In this document: positions 20,166 to 30,132 of the stretch, in pieces
How positions within the stretch are numbered: the first letter of the stretch is position 1
Layout of the letters: each line of letters starts with the position of its first letter
From: Cellulophaga baltica
GTDB lineage: Bacteria > Bacteroidota > Bacteroidia > Flavobacteriales > Flavobacteriaceae
Direction of reading: 5' to 3'
DNA: 64,000 nucleotides
Assembly (NCBI RefSeq): GCF_018861125.1
Contig: NZ_JAHKQN010000035.1
Location: forward strand, 62,001-126,000
Translations under genes and position numbers: made by a program
Notes under the pieces: model-generated
What the model was told of the DNA's origin: nothing
The model's input: the letters and a program-made list of their open reading frames with translations, nothing else
Database searches by the model: none

Positions 20166-21706
20166 TATTTTTTTGTTTTAAAATTATAATCTTCAGGATG
20201 GTCGAAAAGTCCGAACTCTTTCTTAGTTAAATCTGCAGGATCACCGACTTCTTTAATTAATTTATCTAACTCTAATGTTAAATCTTCTTTTACATTATTG
20301 TAATTCTCATCATCAATTAGATTAACCAACTCCCAAGGGTCGTTTTTAAGATTGAATAATTGATACGTGTATGTGTCTTTTTTTGAACTTACTATTAATT
20401 TAAAATCTCCTTTACGAACAGCTCTATGCCCACCATAATTATTGATATTTTGTCTATAAGTATCTCCTGGCCAAGAGTTATAAGCATAAAACATACTAGT
20501 TCTAACTTCTTTAGCATCACCTTCAATTACTGGAGTTAAATCTTCTGTTTGTATAGACTCAGGAATATCTAAACCTGTTAAACCACATAATGTTGGAAAA
20601 ACGTCATGTAAGTAAGCTAATGCATCGGTTTTTTTGTTTTTAGGAATATTTGGCCCAACAAATACTAATGGTACACTAACACTATGTTCATAAACATTTT
20701 GCTTACCTAATAAACCGTGTTGCCCTAAAGCTAAACCGTTATCACCTGCTAAAACTATAATTGTGTTATCTGCTTCACCTGAAGCTTCCAATGCTTTTAA
20801 AACTCTACCTATTTGAGTATCGGTAGCAGTAATCATTGCATAATAATCTGAAATTTCTTTTTGAACAATAGCTTCTGTTCTTGGAAAAGGAGCTAAAACT
20901 TCATCTCTAATATGATCATCAGCAATTTCAAAAGGATGTTGAGGCTTATAATTTTCAGGTAACGCTATATTTTCTGAAGGATACATATCATGAAATTCCT
21001 GTGGTGCTGTACGAGGATCATGTGGTGCTGTAAAAGCAACATACATTAAAAAAGGCTTTTCTTTATCTTCTTTATAAGAATTTAAAAAACCTACAGCAGC
21101 GTCAGCAAATACTTCACTACTAAATTTTTCGTCATCTTGATATCCGGCAGACCATCCTGTCTCAGGTGTATAATCTTTAACTTTTGTACCAAAATGTCTC
21201 GTCATACCTCCTAAAAAAGCAGACTTAATTTTATCAAAACCACGCTCTAACCAAATTTCACCGTTGTGTTGTTTTCCTGTAGCAAAAGTTTCATAACCGT
21301 TAGATTTGAAATATTCAGGAAAAGTCAATTTGTCACTTTTACCTTTATCCTCTTTATTAAAAGCAAATTGAGCATATACATTTGGCTCTATATTAAAGTA
21401 ATGACGCCCTGTCATTAACATAGCTCTACTTGGTGAACAAACAGCAGCAGTTGTTGCTCCTAAAATGTATGAATTTGTAAATGAAGTCCCTTTATTAACT
21501 AATTTATCCATATTCGGTGTTTGGACATCGTACTTATCCATTGCACCAATTGTTCCACCTCTTTGATCATCTGTAAATAAGAAAAGTATGTTTGGTTTTT
21601 TACTCTCTTCTTTTACAACTTCTGTTTTCTCTTCTTCCTTACAGCTACTAACACTTACAAAAAGTATTAATGCAACTATTTTGATTAGATTTTTGGTATT
21701 GTTCAT
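20165..21706 (-). CDS. type I sulfatase (S1), lipoprotein
   Basis: 513 residues, lipobox VSSC at Cys22 followed by a long charged linker to about residue 37, suggesting surface display. FGly motif CSPSR, Cys90, in TAAVCSPSRAMLMTGRH. Metal segment FLFTDDQRGGTIGAMDKYD and distal VLAGDNGLALGQHGLLGKQN; this GQHGLLGKQNVYEHS form is seen in choline-sulfatase-like and related S1 branches, unlike the other six sulfatases here. Substrate is unassigned. It precedes and overlaps GH29, and the upstream DUF5703 gene ends 49 bp away, the largest gap in the operon. Confidence 0.93.
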   Translation of the reverse strand: MNNTKNLIKIVALILFVSVSSCKEEEKTEVVKEESKKPNILFLFTDDQRGGTIGAMDKYDVQTPNMDKLVNKGTSFTNSYILGATTAAVCSPSRAMLMTGRHYFNIEPNVYAQFAFNKEDKGKSDKLTFPEYFKSNGYETFATGKQHNGEIWLERGFDKIKSAFLGGMTRHFGTKVKDYTPETGWSAGYQDDEKFSSEVFADAAVGFLNSYKEDKEKPFLMYVAFTAPHDPRTAPQEFHDMYPSENIALPENYKPQHPFEIADDHIRDEVLAPFPRTEAIVQKEISDYYAMITATDTQIGRVLKALEASGEADNTIIVLAGDNGLALGQHGLLGKQNVYEHSVSVPLVFVGPNIPKNKKTDALAYLHDVFPTLCGLTGLDIPESIQTEDLTPVIEGDAKEVRTSMFYAYNSWPGDTYRQNINNYGGHRAVRKGDFKLIVSSKKDTYTYQLFNLKNDPWELVNLIDDENYNNVKEDLTLELDKLIKEVGDPADLTKKEFGLFDHPEDYNFKTKK

Positions 21707-21755
21707 TTTTATAAATTTGTTCCTGTTTGTTTAATTGATATTGCTAAATAATATT

Positions 21756-24059
21756 TTATTCCCCTTCCCAAACCTCGGGTTTAGGAGCTTCTAATTTCTG
21801 ACCTATAAAAACATCTTTTTTACGGTCTGGAGGAATTATTTTCAATTCTTTAATTTTTCCTTTTTCAATTTTACCTTCAATTATTGTATTCTTTTTAGCA
21901 TACAACTTAAACTCGCCTCCCCAAGTTTTAGGAAATGCTGGTAATAAGATTATTTTATCATCTACATTTTGTAAAATCATACGTTGTAGTGCAGTAGCAG
22001 CAACTGAAGAGTGTTGCACATCAGGAGTACCGTCATGTGTAGACATAAAAAAACCTGGGTAACGTTGCTCTGGTACTGGACGGTATAATGCCCAAACAAC
22101 TTCTTTTTGAACAGAATCTGTTAAACCAACCATTGCTGCCATTATAGCTTCAGGATGCCAGCCACCACGAATGTAACCTGGTGCCCATTTTGGGTTTTCT
22201 CCTCCAACATCGTTTACTAAAGTTGTTCTGTTTTTATAGGTGTCTTGTGCCATTTTTAAATCTGGTAAGCCAACACCATACAAGTGATATGGAAAAACAG
22301 CATACAATTCAGCAACTTCAACATTTGCTTTTTTAGATTTTATAACTTCAGCATTTGCTAAAATTTTAGTTCCGTTTCTATCTCTTGTTGGCACTTCAGG
22401 CACACGAGCTAACAATTCTTTCCAATATGTTCTATCAGGTTGAGTAGTCAAGTGTTCTGGTAATTTAAGTAAGCTACCCAATACTGAACGTAAGCCTGCA
22501 ATAAACGGCATTGGATTGTCTGCATCTCGAAACGACTCTAACACGTGAACATCAGGGAAATATAATTTTCCATCTTTATGAGGCCAATGTAAATCGAAAA
22601 ACTTTACAATTTCTGAAGCAAAAGGAATAAATTCTTCTTTAGCAAAAGTTTCATTTTGCAAATAATCATAATGCTCCGATAAATACCACGCAACTTCTAA
22701 ACCTGCATTCCAGTGTGTTCTATGCCATTTAGATTGTTGTTGTCCTGGCTCTAAACCTTTTCTATCTACACCATAAACACCTGGAGCAACAACACCCCAT
22801 AGCGTTGTAGATTCTCTTATTACAGTACCTTCATGGCCAAAAACCGTGTTTGAATGTTCTTTCATTAAATTAAAACCTCTCATGTAGGTGTTAATAAATG
22901 GATTTGTATACTTAAATTGCCCAGCAGCGTTCATAGAATAAAACGGTAAACGTACATTTTGATGCAACATCAAATTACCCCATGAGCGGTGATCTTTATT
23001 TTTAAAATATTTTATACCTGTATGGTTTCGTTGTAAAACTTCATTTAAATCTGGAGCAAACATAGATCCGTTCCATATAATAGGAAATTCACCTTCACCT
23101 GCCATAGCATTTAAATACATGGTATATGCATAACCAGCACTAGTTTGTTTTGCTTCTTTAAACCCAGTTAAATGAATATAACTGCTTTTCCAAAATGCAT
23201 CCCACCAAGTTGTATGTGCTTGCCAATCAGCCTTTAAATTTTCTTTTTTAGAAGCATTAGCTTTTATGTCAGCTAACCATTTATCAGCAGAATCAATTCG
23301 TTTATTAAGGGTGTATATTTTAAGATGATTGTATTTTTTAGCTTTAGATATCATTGTTGAATCTGAAGTATTCGACATTTTGTCACCAACAATCATCGCA
23401 CCAAAAGTTCGGTTTTCTAAAACGTTATCTAAATTTTCAGGCTTAGGAATTTCTAAAGCTTTAATTGTCCAATCGAAAGCTTTAGTAGTTTCATTTCTAT
23501 GATACCATGTAATTGCTTTTTCGTTATCTTTTACGATAACATCTGGCGATTCAGAAATACCGTCAGGTACACCTTTAAAATTTGTTTCTGTGATTAATTC
23601 TGCTTCATCTCTCCAATCATGAAGCTTTACATTCAACTTAAATTTTGAATCAGAAATATTTTCAACATGGATAACACTATTGTTCTTATCTATCCAAATT
23701 TTAGATTTAAAACCATTATCGCCTGTTAAATAAATAACACCATCACTTAAAATAAGATCTTGTTTAAATGTGCTGTCAAAAGGATTGGGAGAAACTTCAA
23801 CCTCTACATCACCTAATTTTAATAATCTGTGCGCTTCAGACCAAGCATCGATATGTCGAACAGAAATCCAAATATTACCATTTTCCAAAACAGAAACTAA
23901 AGCACCTGTAGTTCCATTACCCAAGGGCATGGCATCAGAAGCAATTTTACTTTTCTCACTCCAAGAAACATTATATTGATCTACAGATATACTTTGACTG
24001 TATATTTTAAAAGACATTAAAAATACACCTAAAAAAACACCTGCTAATTTAAATTTCAT
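21756..24059 (-). CDS. DUF5703-domain protein, GH95-like putative glycoside hydrolase
   Basis: 767 residues with a signal peptide (cleaved near IYSQ, residue 22). The N-terminal VSWSEKSKIASDAMPLGNG segment followed by WISVRHIDAWSEAHRLLKLG is the DUF5703 pattern, which resembles the N-terminal sandwich of GH95/GH65-like enzymes. The remainder looks like an (alpha/alpha) barrel, with WNGSMFAPDLNEVL, NLMLHQNVRLPFY and a late FFMSTHDGTPDVQHSS segment. This family recurs in Bacteroidota PULs and, as far as I know, has no firmly established activity. Its position between two sulfatases, next to GH29, suggests a debranching exo-enzyme for the same glycan. That function is inference. Confidence 0.75.
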   Translation of the reverse strand: MKFKLAGVFLGVFLMSFKIYSQSISVDQYNVSWSEKSKIASDAMPLGNGTTGALVSVLENGNIWISVRHIDAWSEAHRLLKLGDVEVEVSPNPFDSTFKQDLILSDGVIYLTGDNGFKSKIWIDKNNSVIHVENISDSKFKLNVKLHDWRDEAELITETNFKGVPDGISESPDVIVKDNEKAITWYHRNETTKAFDWTIKALEIPKPENLDNVLENRTFGAMIVGDKMSNTSDSTMISKAKKYNHLKIYTLNKRIDSADKWLADIKANASKKENLKADWQAHTTWWDAFWKSSYIHLTGFKEAKQTSAGYAYTMYLNAMAGEGEFPIIWNGSMFAPDLNEVLQRNHTGIKYFKNKDHRSWGNLMLHQNVRLPFYSMNAAGQFKYTNPFINTYMRGFNLMKEHSNTVFGHEGTVIRESTTLWGVVAPGVYGVDRKGLEPGQQQSKWHRTHWNAGLEVAWYLSEHYDYLQNETFAKEEFIPFASEIVKFFDLHWPHKDGKLYFPDVHVLESFRDADNPMPFIAGLRSVLGSLLKLPEHLTTQPDRTYWKELLARVPEVPTRDRNGTKILANAEVIKSKKANVEVAELYAVFPYHLYGVGLPDLKMAQDTYKNRTTLVNDVGGENPKWAPGYIRGGWHPEAIMAAMVGLTDSVQKEVVWALYRPVPEQRYPGFFMSTHDGTPDVQHSSVAATALQRMILQNVDDKIILLPAFPKTWGGEFKLYAKKNTIIEGKIEKGKIKELKIIPPDRKKDVFIGQKLEAPKPEVWEGE

Positions 24060-24094
24060 ATCTGTTTATCTTACTGTTTGGTTTTGTACTATTT

Positions 24095-25711
24095 CTAGTG
24101 TTTTTTAATTCCCTTTTTTGATAAATACTTCTCTAAATTCTCTTCATTTAAAGCATCACTATCACCATACTTTGTTCTCATTTTTTCAAGTTGCTCATGC
24201 ATATCTTTCTTAATTGAAGCATAATCAGGATCTTCATATACATTATGCATTTCGGTTGGGTCTTTTTCTAAATCATATAATTCCCACTTATCAATATCAT
24301 AATAAAAATGAATCAACTTAAACTTATCTGTTCTAACACCGTAATGACGCTTTACTTTGTGCTCTGCTGGGTATTCGTAGAACGTATAATAAATTGCATC
24401 TCTCCATTCACTAGCTTCACCGTTTACTAATTTTCTTAACGATTCGCCTTGAATTGATTCATCTATTTCTGCTCCTGCATAATCTAAAAATGTTGGTGCA
24501 AAATCAATATTTTGAACTAGTTCATCAATTACAGTACCAGGCTTAATTTCTTTAGGATATTTCATTAAAATTGGCGTTCTAAATGATTCTTCATACATAA
24601 AACGCTTATCAAACCAACCGTGTTCTCCTAAATAAAACCCTTGATCTGATGTATACACAACTATTGTATTTTCTTCTAAACCATTTTCTTTTAAATAATC
24701 TAAAACTTGACCCACACCATCATCTACAGATTGGATAGTTCTTAGGTAATCGTGCATATATCTGTTATATTTCCATACTGCTAAATCTTTACCTTTTAAA
24801 TTTTTAGATTTAAAATCAGCTATAATAGGATCGTAATAAGCGTCCCAAGCGGCTTTTTGCTCATCCGTCATTCTATCATACTTTCTTTGGAACATACCTC
24901 TATATTTAGTTTTCAGTTCCTCTTCTTTATCAAGCATTTTAAGATCGTAAACCAAGTCCATATCTTTATAAATACTCATCTCTTGAGCCGCTGCCGCAGG
25001 TCTATCTTCATAATCATCAAAGAAATTTGCAGGCGGATCAAAAGTTACACTATCCATTAAAGTCAAATATTTTTCTTCTGGCATCCATGTTCTATGTGGT
25101 GCTTTTTGATGGTACATTAACATAAAAGGCTTTTCTTTATCTCGCTTAGTATCTAACCAGTTTAAAGCAATATCGGTTGTAACGTGAGTGATATAACCAG
25201 GATAAGTTTTAGCAACACCATTCTCAATAAAATCTGGTGAATAATATTGCCCTTGGCCAGGAAGTACATTAGAATAATTAAAACCTTGTGGTAAACCATC
25301 TAAATGTATTTTACCTACTAAAGCAGTTTCGTAACCATTTTTTTGTAATGCTTTTGCGAAGTTATCTTGGTCCCAATTAAATGCATGAACATTATCTACT
25401 TTTCCATTTTTAAAACTATGTTTACCTGTAAGCATTGCCGCTCTACTAGGTGCGCATATTGAATTATTTACAAAACCTCTATTGAAAATTGCGCCTTCTT
25501 TTGCAATTCTATCGATATTGGGTGTATTGTTTAAACCATGACCATAAGCACTAATTGCTTGGTAGGCATGATCATCACTCATTATAAAAACAATGTTTGG
25601 CTTTTTTGCTTTTACTTCTTCTTCAATAACTTTTTTTTCTTCTTTACATGCTACAAATGCTAAAGCAAAAAATGCAAGTATGCTAATTTGTTTTATTTGT
25701 GTTCTCATCAA
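24095..25711 (-). CDS. type I sulfatase (S1), G6S/iduronate-sulfatase-like group
   Basis: 538 residues, lipobox FVAC at Cys22 (start is MMRTQ; the second Met is equally possible). FGly motif CAPSR, Cys86, in NNSICAPSRAAMLTGKH. Metal segment FIMSDDHAYQAISAYG and C-terminal YTSDQGFYLGEHGWFDKR with a following MYEESFRTP. It parallels the sulfatase at 12918-14495 along its length, including the helical insert at about 225-300, where this copy is more charged (DKEEELKTKYRG). The pair probably arose by duplication and may act on different positions or neighbours. It is 22 bp downstream of a GH92 gene and begins the sulfatase-rich part of the operon. Confidence 0.93.
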   Translation of the reverse strand: MMRTQIKQISILAFFALAFVACKEEKKVIEEEVKAKKPNIVFIMSDDHAYQAISAYGHGLNNTPNIDRIAKEGAIFNRGFVNNSICAPSRAAMLTGKHSFKNGKVDNVHAFNWDQDNFAKALQKNGYETALVGKIHLDGLPQGFNYSNVLPGQGQYYSPDFIENGVAKTYPGYITHVTTDIALNWLDTKRDKEKPFMLMYHQKAPHRTWMPEEKYLTLMDSVTFDPPANFFDDYEDRPAAAAQEMSIYKDMDLVYDLKMLDKEEELKTKYRGMFQRKYDRMTDEQKAAWDAYYDPIIADFKSKNLKGKDLAVWKYNRYMHDYLRTIQSVDDGVGQVLDYLKENGLEENTIVVYTSDQGFYLGEHGWFDKRFMYEESFRTPILMKYPKEIKPGTVIDELVQNIDFAPTFLDYAGAEIDESIQGESLRKLVNGEASEWRDAIYYTFYEYPAEHKVKRHYGVRTDKFKLIHFYYDIDKWELYDLEKDPTEMHNVYEDPDYASIKKDMHEQLEKMRTKYGDSDALNEENLEKYLSKKGIKKH

Positions 25712-25733
25712 AAAATAGATTTAAATCTTTTCT

Positions 25734-27980
25734 TTATTTTTTAGGCGTATTGCCCATTTCTAATTCTAAAATTGCTCCGTTTACAAGTGTTTCATGAGTA
25801 ATAGAATAACCGTTTAAAGTTTTACCATTAAGTTTAATTGCTTGTATGTATTTATTTTCTTTGGAATTATTTTTCGTCATGATTTTTAACGTCTTTCCTA
25901 AATAGTATTTAGGGTCTAAAGTGATTTCTACTTCATCAAAAACCGGACTTGCAATTTGATATACATTATCACCAATTGATACAGGATAAATACCCGACAT
26001 GGCATAAACTAACCAAGCAGACATTGTACCAGTATCATCATTACCCGGTAAACCAGCTGGTTTATTTTGAAAATACTCACTTGCTAGTTCTCTAACTAAT
26101 TTTTGAGTTCTCCACTCCTCACCTTTTACATAGTTAAACAAAAAAGGATAAGCAATATCTGGCTCATTAGCCATATCAAATTGGTCTGTATCGAAAAGTT
26201 TTTGTAGTTGATTGGTAAAGCTTTTACTACCACCGTACAATTTTATCATGCCATTAATATCATGAGGTGCCATAAATGCATATTGCCATGCATTACCCTC
26301 AATAAAACCAACATTTTCAGTAAAATTTGCTCCTGCTAAAGGGTCAAAAGGTTCGTAATACGATCCATCTTGATTTCTCGGCCTTAATAGCTTGTAATTT
26401 TTATCGTATAATTTGTGGTATGATAATGATCTCTTTTTATACTTTTTATAATCACTTGTTTTACCTAATTTCTTCGCTAACGTTGCAATAGCAAAATCTG
26501 AAGCATTGTACTCTTGTGTTGTAGAAACAGGACCTCTTTGCCCTGCAACTAAATATCCTTTTTCTAAATAATTTTTTAAACCTGGTCGTAATGGGTTGTT
26601 TTCAATTTGATTAGCGCTTTTTATCATTGCAGTATATGCTTTTTGCACATCAAAATCTTGTATTCCTTTTAAATAGGTATCTGTAATAACTATACCTGCA
26701 GGGTCACCAACCATTGTAAAAGTTTCAGTAGAATTTAATTCCCATTTTGGCAACCAACCGTTTTCATCATACATTTCTAACATGCTTTTAACCATGTCAG
26801 ATTGTTGTTTAGGGTACACTAATGACATTAATTGGTGTAAATTTCTATAGGTATCCCATAACGAGAATACTGTAAACCGTGTACCAGAGGTATTACCTAT
26901 TTTCCCCGTTTTGATTTCAGGGTAATCACCATTAAAATCGTTTAAAGTATTTGGGTGAATTAATGTGTGATATAATGCCGTATAAAAATTTACTTTATCA
27001 TCATGCGTACCACCTTTTACTTTTATTTTTGAAAGTAGCGTGTTCCATTCTTCAAAAGTATCTTTATAAATAGCATCAAAAGATTTGTTTGAAGTTTCTT
27101 TCTCTAAGTTTTCTCTTGCGTTGTCAATACTCACATACGAAACTCCAATTTTCACTTCAACAGTTTCTTCTTTATCAAAATTGTATGAGAAATAAGTCCC
27201 AATGCTATCTCCAACTACCATTTTGGTATTGTTTTCCATCATACGGGTTTTACCATTGTAGGTCATCCATTGTGCTTCTTCTCCTTTATAAGCTCTTGGC
27301 TTTTTCCAGGCTCCGAAATTTGTAGCTGGTTTAGAAAATTTAGCCACAAAATACACAGGATAAGCATCTTCAGGACTATTATAGCAAAAGGAACCAACGC
27401 TACGCATACCTTCAATTTCAGTAGGCGAAACCACTTGAACCATGGCTCCTTCTTCATTTGTTAAACCCAAACCAAGATTTATAAGTACGTTTGATTTACC
27501 TTTAGGAAATGTGAATTTACTGACACCTACTCTTTTTGAGGCTGTAAATTCTGTTTTTACGTTATACTTATCTAAAGTAGTACTGTAATATCCAGCTTTT
27601 GCAATTTCATTAGAATAGGTTGTACCATATTCTAAATGATTGGTTTTAACTTCACCTGTAGTTGGCATAAGTAATATTACACCCAAATCAGGACAACCAA
27701 CACCACTTAAATTTACTTGACTAAACCCTGTTAAAAATGTATTTTCATTTACATACGGGTTTGAAAGCCAACGACTATCTTTCTCTAATACATTTTGTTT
27801 TCCGGCAACATTAAATGGCGAAATACTCGCCATACCTCTTGGTGCAATTGGCCCTGGAAAAGTCGCTCCAAAATTAGATGTACCTATAAAAGGATTTACA
27901 TACGTAGCTACATCTTGCGCAACTACGTATGAAATACTCTCACAAACAATAAATAAAAACAAAAAAAGTCTTCTATACAT
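25734..27980 (-). CDS. GH92 family alpha-mannosidase (secreted)
   Basis: 748 residues with a signal peptide (cleaved near VVAQ, residue 22). GH92 hallmarks are YVNPFIGTSNFGATFPGP at the N-terminus, FLTGFSQVNLSGVGCPDLG, FSLWDTYRNLHQL, EGNAWQYAFMAPHD and, near the C-terminus, LPGNDDTGTMSAWLVY with the Asp residues expected to act as base. GH92 enzymes are calcium-dependent inverting exo-alpha-mannosidases used in Bacteroidota on N-glycans, yeast mannan or sulfated alpha-mannan. The start abuts the stop of the glycosylasparaginase with no gap (TAA directly followed by ATG). A second GH92 at 34091-36328 heads the operon; the two differ enough to suggest separate linkages. Confidence 0.93.
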   Translation of the reverse strand: MYRRLFLFLFIVCESISYVVAQDVATYVNPFIGTSNFGATFPGPIAPRGMASISPFNVAGKQNVLEKDSRWLSNPYVNENTFLTGFSQVNLSGVGCPDLGVILLMPTTGEVKTNHLEYGTTYSNEIAKAGYYSTTLDKYNVKTEFTASKRVGVSKFTFPKGKSNVLINLGLGLTNEEGAMVQVVSPTEIEGMRSVGSFCYNSPEDAYPVYFVAKFSKPATNFGAWKKPRAYKGEEAQWMTYNGKTRMMENNTKMVVGDSIGTYFSYNFDKEETVEVKIGVSYVSIDNARENLEKETSNKSFDAIYKDTFEEWNTLLSKIKVKGGTHDDKVNFYTALYHTLIHPNTLNDFNGDYPEIKTGKIGNTSGTRFTVFSLWDTYRNLHQLMSLVYPKQQSDMVKSMLEMYDENGWLPKWELNSTETFTMVGDPAGIVITDTYLKGIQDFDVQKAYTAMIKSANQIENNPLRPGLKNYLEKGYLVAGQRGPVSTTQEYNASDFAIATLAKKLGKTSDYKKYKKRSLSYHKLYDKNYKLLRPRNQDGSYYEPFDPLAGANFTENVGFIEGNAWQYAFMAPHDINGMIKLYGGSKSFTNQLQKLFDTDQFDMANEPDIAYPFLFNYVKGEEWRTQKLVRELASEYFQNKPAGLPGNDDTGTMSAWLVYAMSGIYPVSIGDNVYQIASPVFDEVEITLDPKYYLGKTLKIMTKNNSKENKYIQAIKLNGKTLNGYSITHETLVNGAILELEMGNTPKK

Positions 27981-28988
27981 TTACTTATTTTTTTTAGGAA
28001 TTTTAGATGTTGCAGGTTCCATTCTGTTCCCTTCTTCATCATCACAAACAGCATAATTAAACCCTGGTCTAATACTATAACCAGCATGTTCGCCATTTTT
28101 ATTAATTGCAATAAAACCAACCTGTAGGTATTCCATATCCTTATGATTTTTGTGTTTATTGTAAATACGTTCTACAATTTCTTTACAAGCCTCAAAAGGT
28201 GATTTGCCTTGTCGCATTAATTCTACGACCATTGCACTACCCGCTGTTCTTATTACTGCTTCCCCTAAACCTGTTGCCGCCGCAGCACCAACTTCATTGT
28301 CTAAAAAAAGACCAGCTCCAATAATCGGGGAGTCTCCTACTCTACCATGCATCTTCCACGCTGCTCCACTTGTAGTACACCCCCCGGATAAATTGCCATC
28401 TTCATCTAAAACCAACATACTTATCGTATCATGATTCTCTATGTTTATTACTGGTTTATATTTTGATTTTTCTATCCACTTTTTCCATGCCTTTTCTGAT
28501 TTTTCCGTAAGTAAATCTTCTTCGGTAAAACCTTCTGATAAAGCAAACTGTAATGCTCCTTCACCAGTAAGCATAACATGTGGTGTATTTTCTAAAACCT
28601 TTTTAGCAACTGCAATTGGGTGTTTAATACCTTGTAAGAATGAGACAGATCCACAATCACTATTTTGATCCATAATACAAGCATCTAAAGTAACTTTACC
28701 TTCTCTATCAGGTAAGCCTCCATAACCAACACTACGTACTTCTGGGTCTCCTTCAGGAATACCAACACCTGCAACTATTGCATCTAAAGCTGGTGTTCCT
28801 TTTTTTAATTGCGTCCAAGCTTCATCGTTTGCTGCTAAACCATGTCTCCAAGTAGAAATTACTAAAGGCTTTTTTTGTGCTTTTTTGGTAGTAACGGATT
28901 TACTTTTTGCTGTTGCATAGCTAAAAGCTGTACTCGCACCAACGGTACCTAAAGCGGCCTTTTTAATAAATTTTCTTCTATTTGACAT
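27981..28988 (-). CDS. N4-(beta-N-acetylglucosaminyl)-L-asparaginase (glycosylasparaginase) family
   Basis: 335 residues, Ntn-hydrolase fold. A twin-arginine signal (SNRRKFIKKAALG) suggests periplasmic delivery. The fold signature is present: STWRHGLAANDEAWTQL at the N-terminus, the autoprocessing and catalytic threonine Thr188 in ENHDTISMLVLD, and HGRVGDSPIIGAGLF downstream. Family members self-cleave before this Thr and hydrolyse the GlcNAc-Asn bond left after proteolysis of N-glycoproteins. Being directly coupled to a GH92 and close to a GH130 of the mannosyl-GlcNAc phosphorylase type, it supports an N-glycan-directed submodule. Family assignment is confident; exact substrate is inferred. 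Confidence 0.9.
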   Translation of the reverse strand: MSNRRKFIKKAALGTVGASTAFSYATAKSKSVTTKKAQKKPLVISTWRHGLAANDEAWTQLKKGTPALDAIVAGVGIPEGDPEVRSVGYGGLPDREGKVTLDACIMDQNSDCGSVSFLQGIKHPIAVAKKVLENTPHVMLTGEGALQFALSEGFTEEDLLTEKSEKAWKKWIEKSKYKPVINIENHDTISMLVLDEDGNLSGGCTTSGAAWKMHGRVGDSPIIGAGLFLDNEVGAAAATGLGEAVIRTAGSAMVVELMRQGKSPFEACKEIVERIYNKHKNHKDMEYLQVGFIAINKNGEHAGYSIRPGFNYAVCDDEEGNRMEPATSKIPKKNK

Positions 28989-29006
28989 ATCTAGTGGTTT
29001 TAGTTA

Positions 29007-30128
29007 TTATTCTTTTTTAGATGCTTTAATTATTTCAAATTGTTCATCTGTCATTGAATAATCATCAAAGAAAGCTACACCTTTAGCGCCATTATCTTTT
29101 GCTAATTGAATTGCTTCTTTTAAATCTGGATTACTCAATTTAGGTGTATATAAACCTGTGTGTAATTCTGTTGGTCTACCTTCTAAATCTTGAACACCTT
29201 GTTTTGTTGCATACCCTATCCAATCTAACTCTTCATTATAAAAGTTATAATATATCATAGGTAAAACCATATCAATTTTCCATTTATCCCAACGTTGACG
29301 AACCATATGATCTGCCATTTCAGGGTAAGGAAATACTGCTGCACTTAATTTTTTATCGTGATCATGAACAACTTCATATGCTTCATTTACAAGTGATCTA
29401 ATTTCATTTAAACGAAAATTTTTCCACTCAATATCAATCGCAGGATTTTCCATTTCACGTGGATCTTTGTGATGAAGCTTCATAAATTTTTCAACACTAG
29501 CATCAGAATAATCAAAATCGTAATCAGCTAATTCAACTTCTTGCTTCAGGTTATATTTCGGCAATAAACCAATTGGTAAATACACGTCTGGGTAACGGAT
29601 ATAATCTAAATGTACACTAGCAACACCTTCAACTTCTGCTAAACCTTCAACTAAGCTTAAAATATGCTTTCTAGCATCAGGATGACTTGGTGAAAGCCAT
29701 TGGTAATAACCAACATAAGGTCTTTCTTCTTTTACAAAACAAGATTTTCCACTTCTACTTACTTGGTACCATTCTGGATGTTGTTGTGCAATTGAATCCC
29801 CTGGTCTGTTTGTTGTAAACATCCAAGCATGTACTTCTAATCCTTCTTTAGTTGCAATTGGTGTTAATCTTTTTAATAATTTAGGATCAGCACCCGTGTT
29901 TAATAAAACAGCATCAAATCCATTATTTTTTAATTTTTTGAAGTGTGCCGTATAGGCCGAATCAGACTTTTTGTTTCCAACAGTCATCCAACTCCAATAT
30001 TTAAAGCTTTCTGCTTTTTCAGTTTCTGCCTCCACTTTTGCTGTAACATTCTCTTTTGAAGTTTCTTTGGTATTACATGAAACCAAAGTATTTAACACAA
30101 CAAAAAACAACATTTTTACTACTTTCAT
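29007..30128 (-). CDS. GHL10-like (family 10-like) putative glycoside hydrolase, lipoprotein
   Basis: 373 residues from the chosen ATG at 30128, which gives a lipoprotein signal with Cys18 (LVSC); longer in-frame starts up to 30200 would overlap the upstream gene by some 68 bp and hide this signal. The body looks like a TIM barrel of the GHL10/DUF187-like group: NNGFDAVLLNTGADP, GLEVHAWMFTTNRPG, WLSPSHPDARKHILSLV, VHLDYIRYPD and DMVLPMIYYNFY, with a terminal GVAFFDDYSM. Acidic residues in LDYIRYPD are the usual catalytic candidates. No activity is firmly established for the group to my knowledge. It lies 4 bp downstream of the CBM9-like gene, pointing to a joint function. Confidence 0.8.
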   Translation of the reverse strand: MKVVKMLFFVVLNTLVSCNTKETSKENVTAKVEAETEKAESFKYWSWMTVGNKKSDSAYTAHFKKLKNNGFDAVLLNTGADPKLLKRLTPIATKEGLEVHAWMFTTNRPGDSIAQQHPEWYQVSRSGKSCFVKEERPYVGYYQWLSPSHPDARKHILSLVEGLAEVEGVASVHLDYIRYPDVYLPIGLLPKYNLKQEVELADYDFDYSDASVEKFMKLHHKDPREMENPAIDIEWKNFRLNEIRSLVNEAYEVVHDHDKKLSAAVFPYPEMADHMVRQRWDKWKIDMVLPMIYYNFYNEELDWIGYATKQGVQDLEGRPTELHTGLYTPKLSNPDLKEAIQLAKDNGAKGVAFFDDYSMTDEQFEIIKASKKE

Positions 30129-30132
30129 ATTC

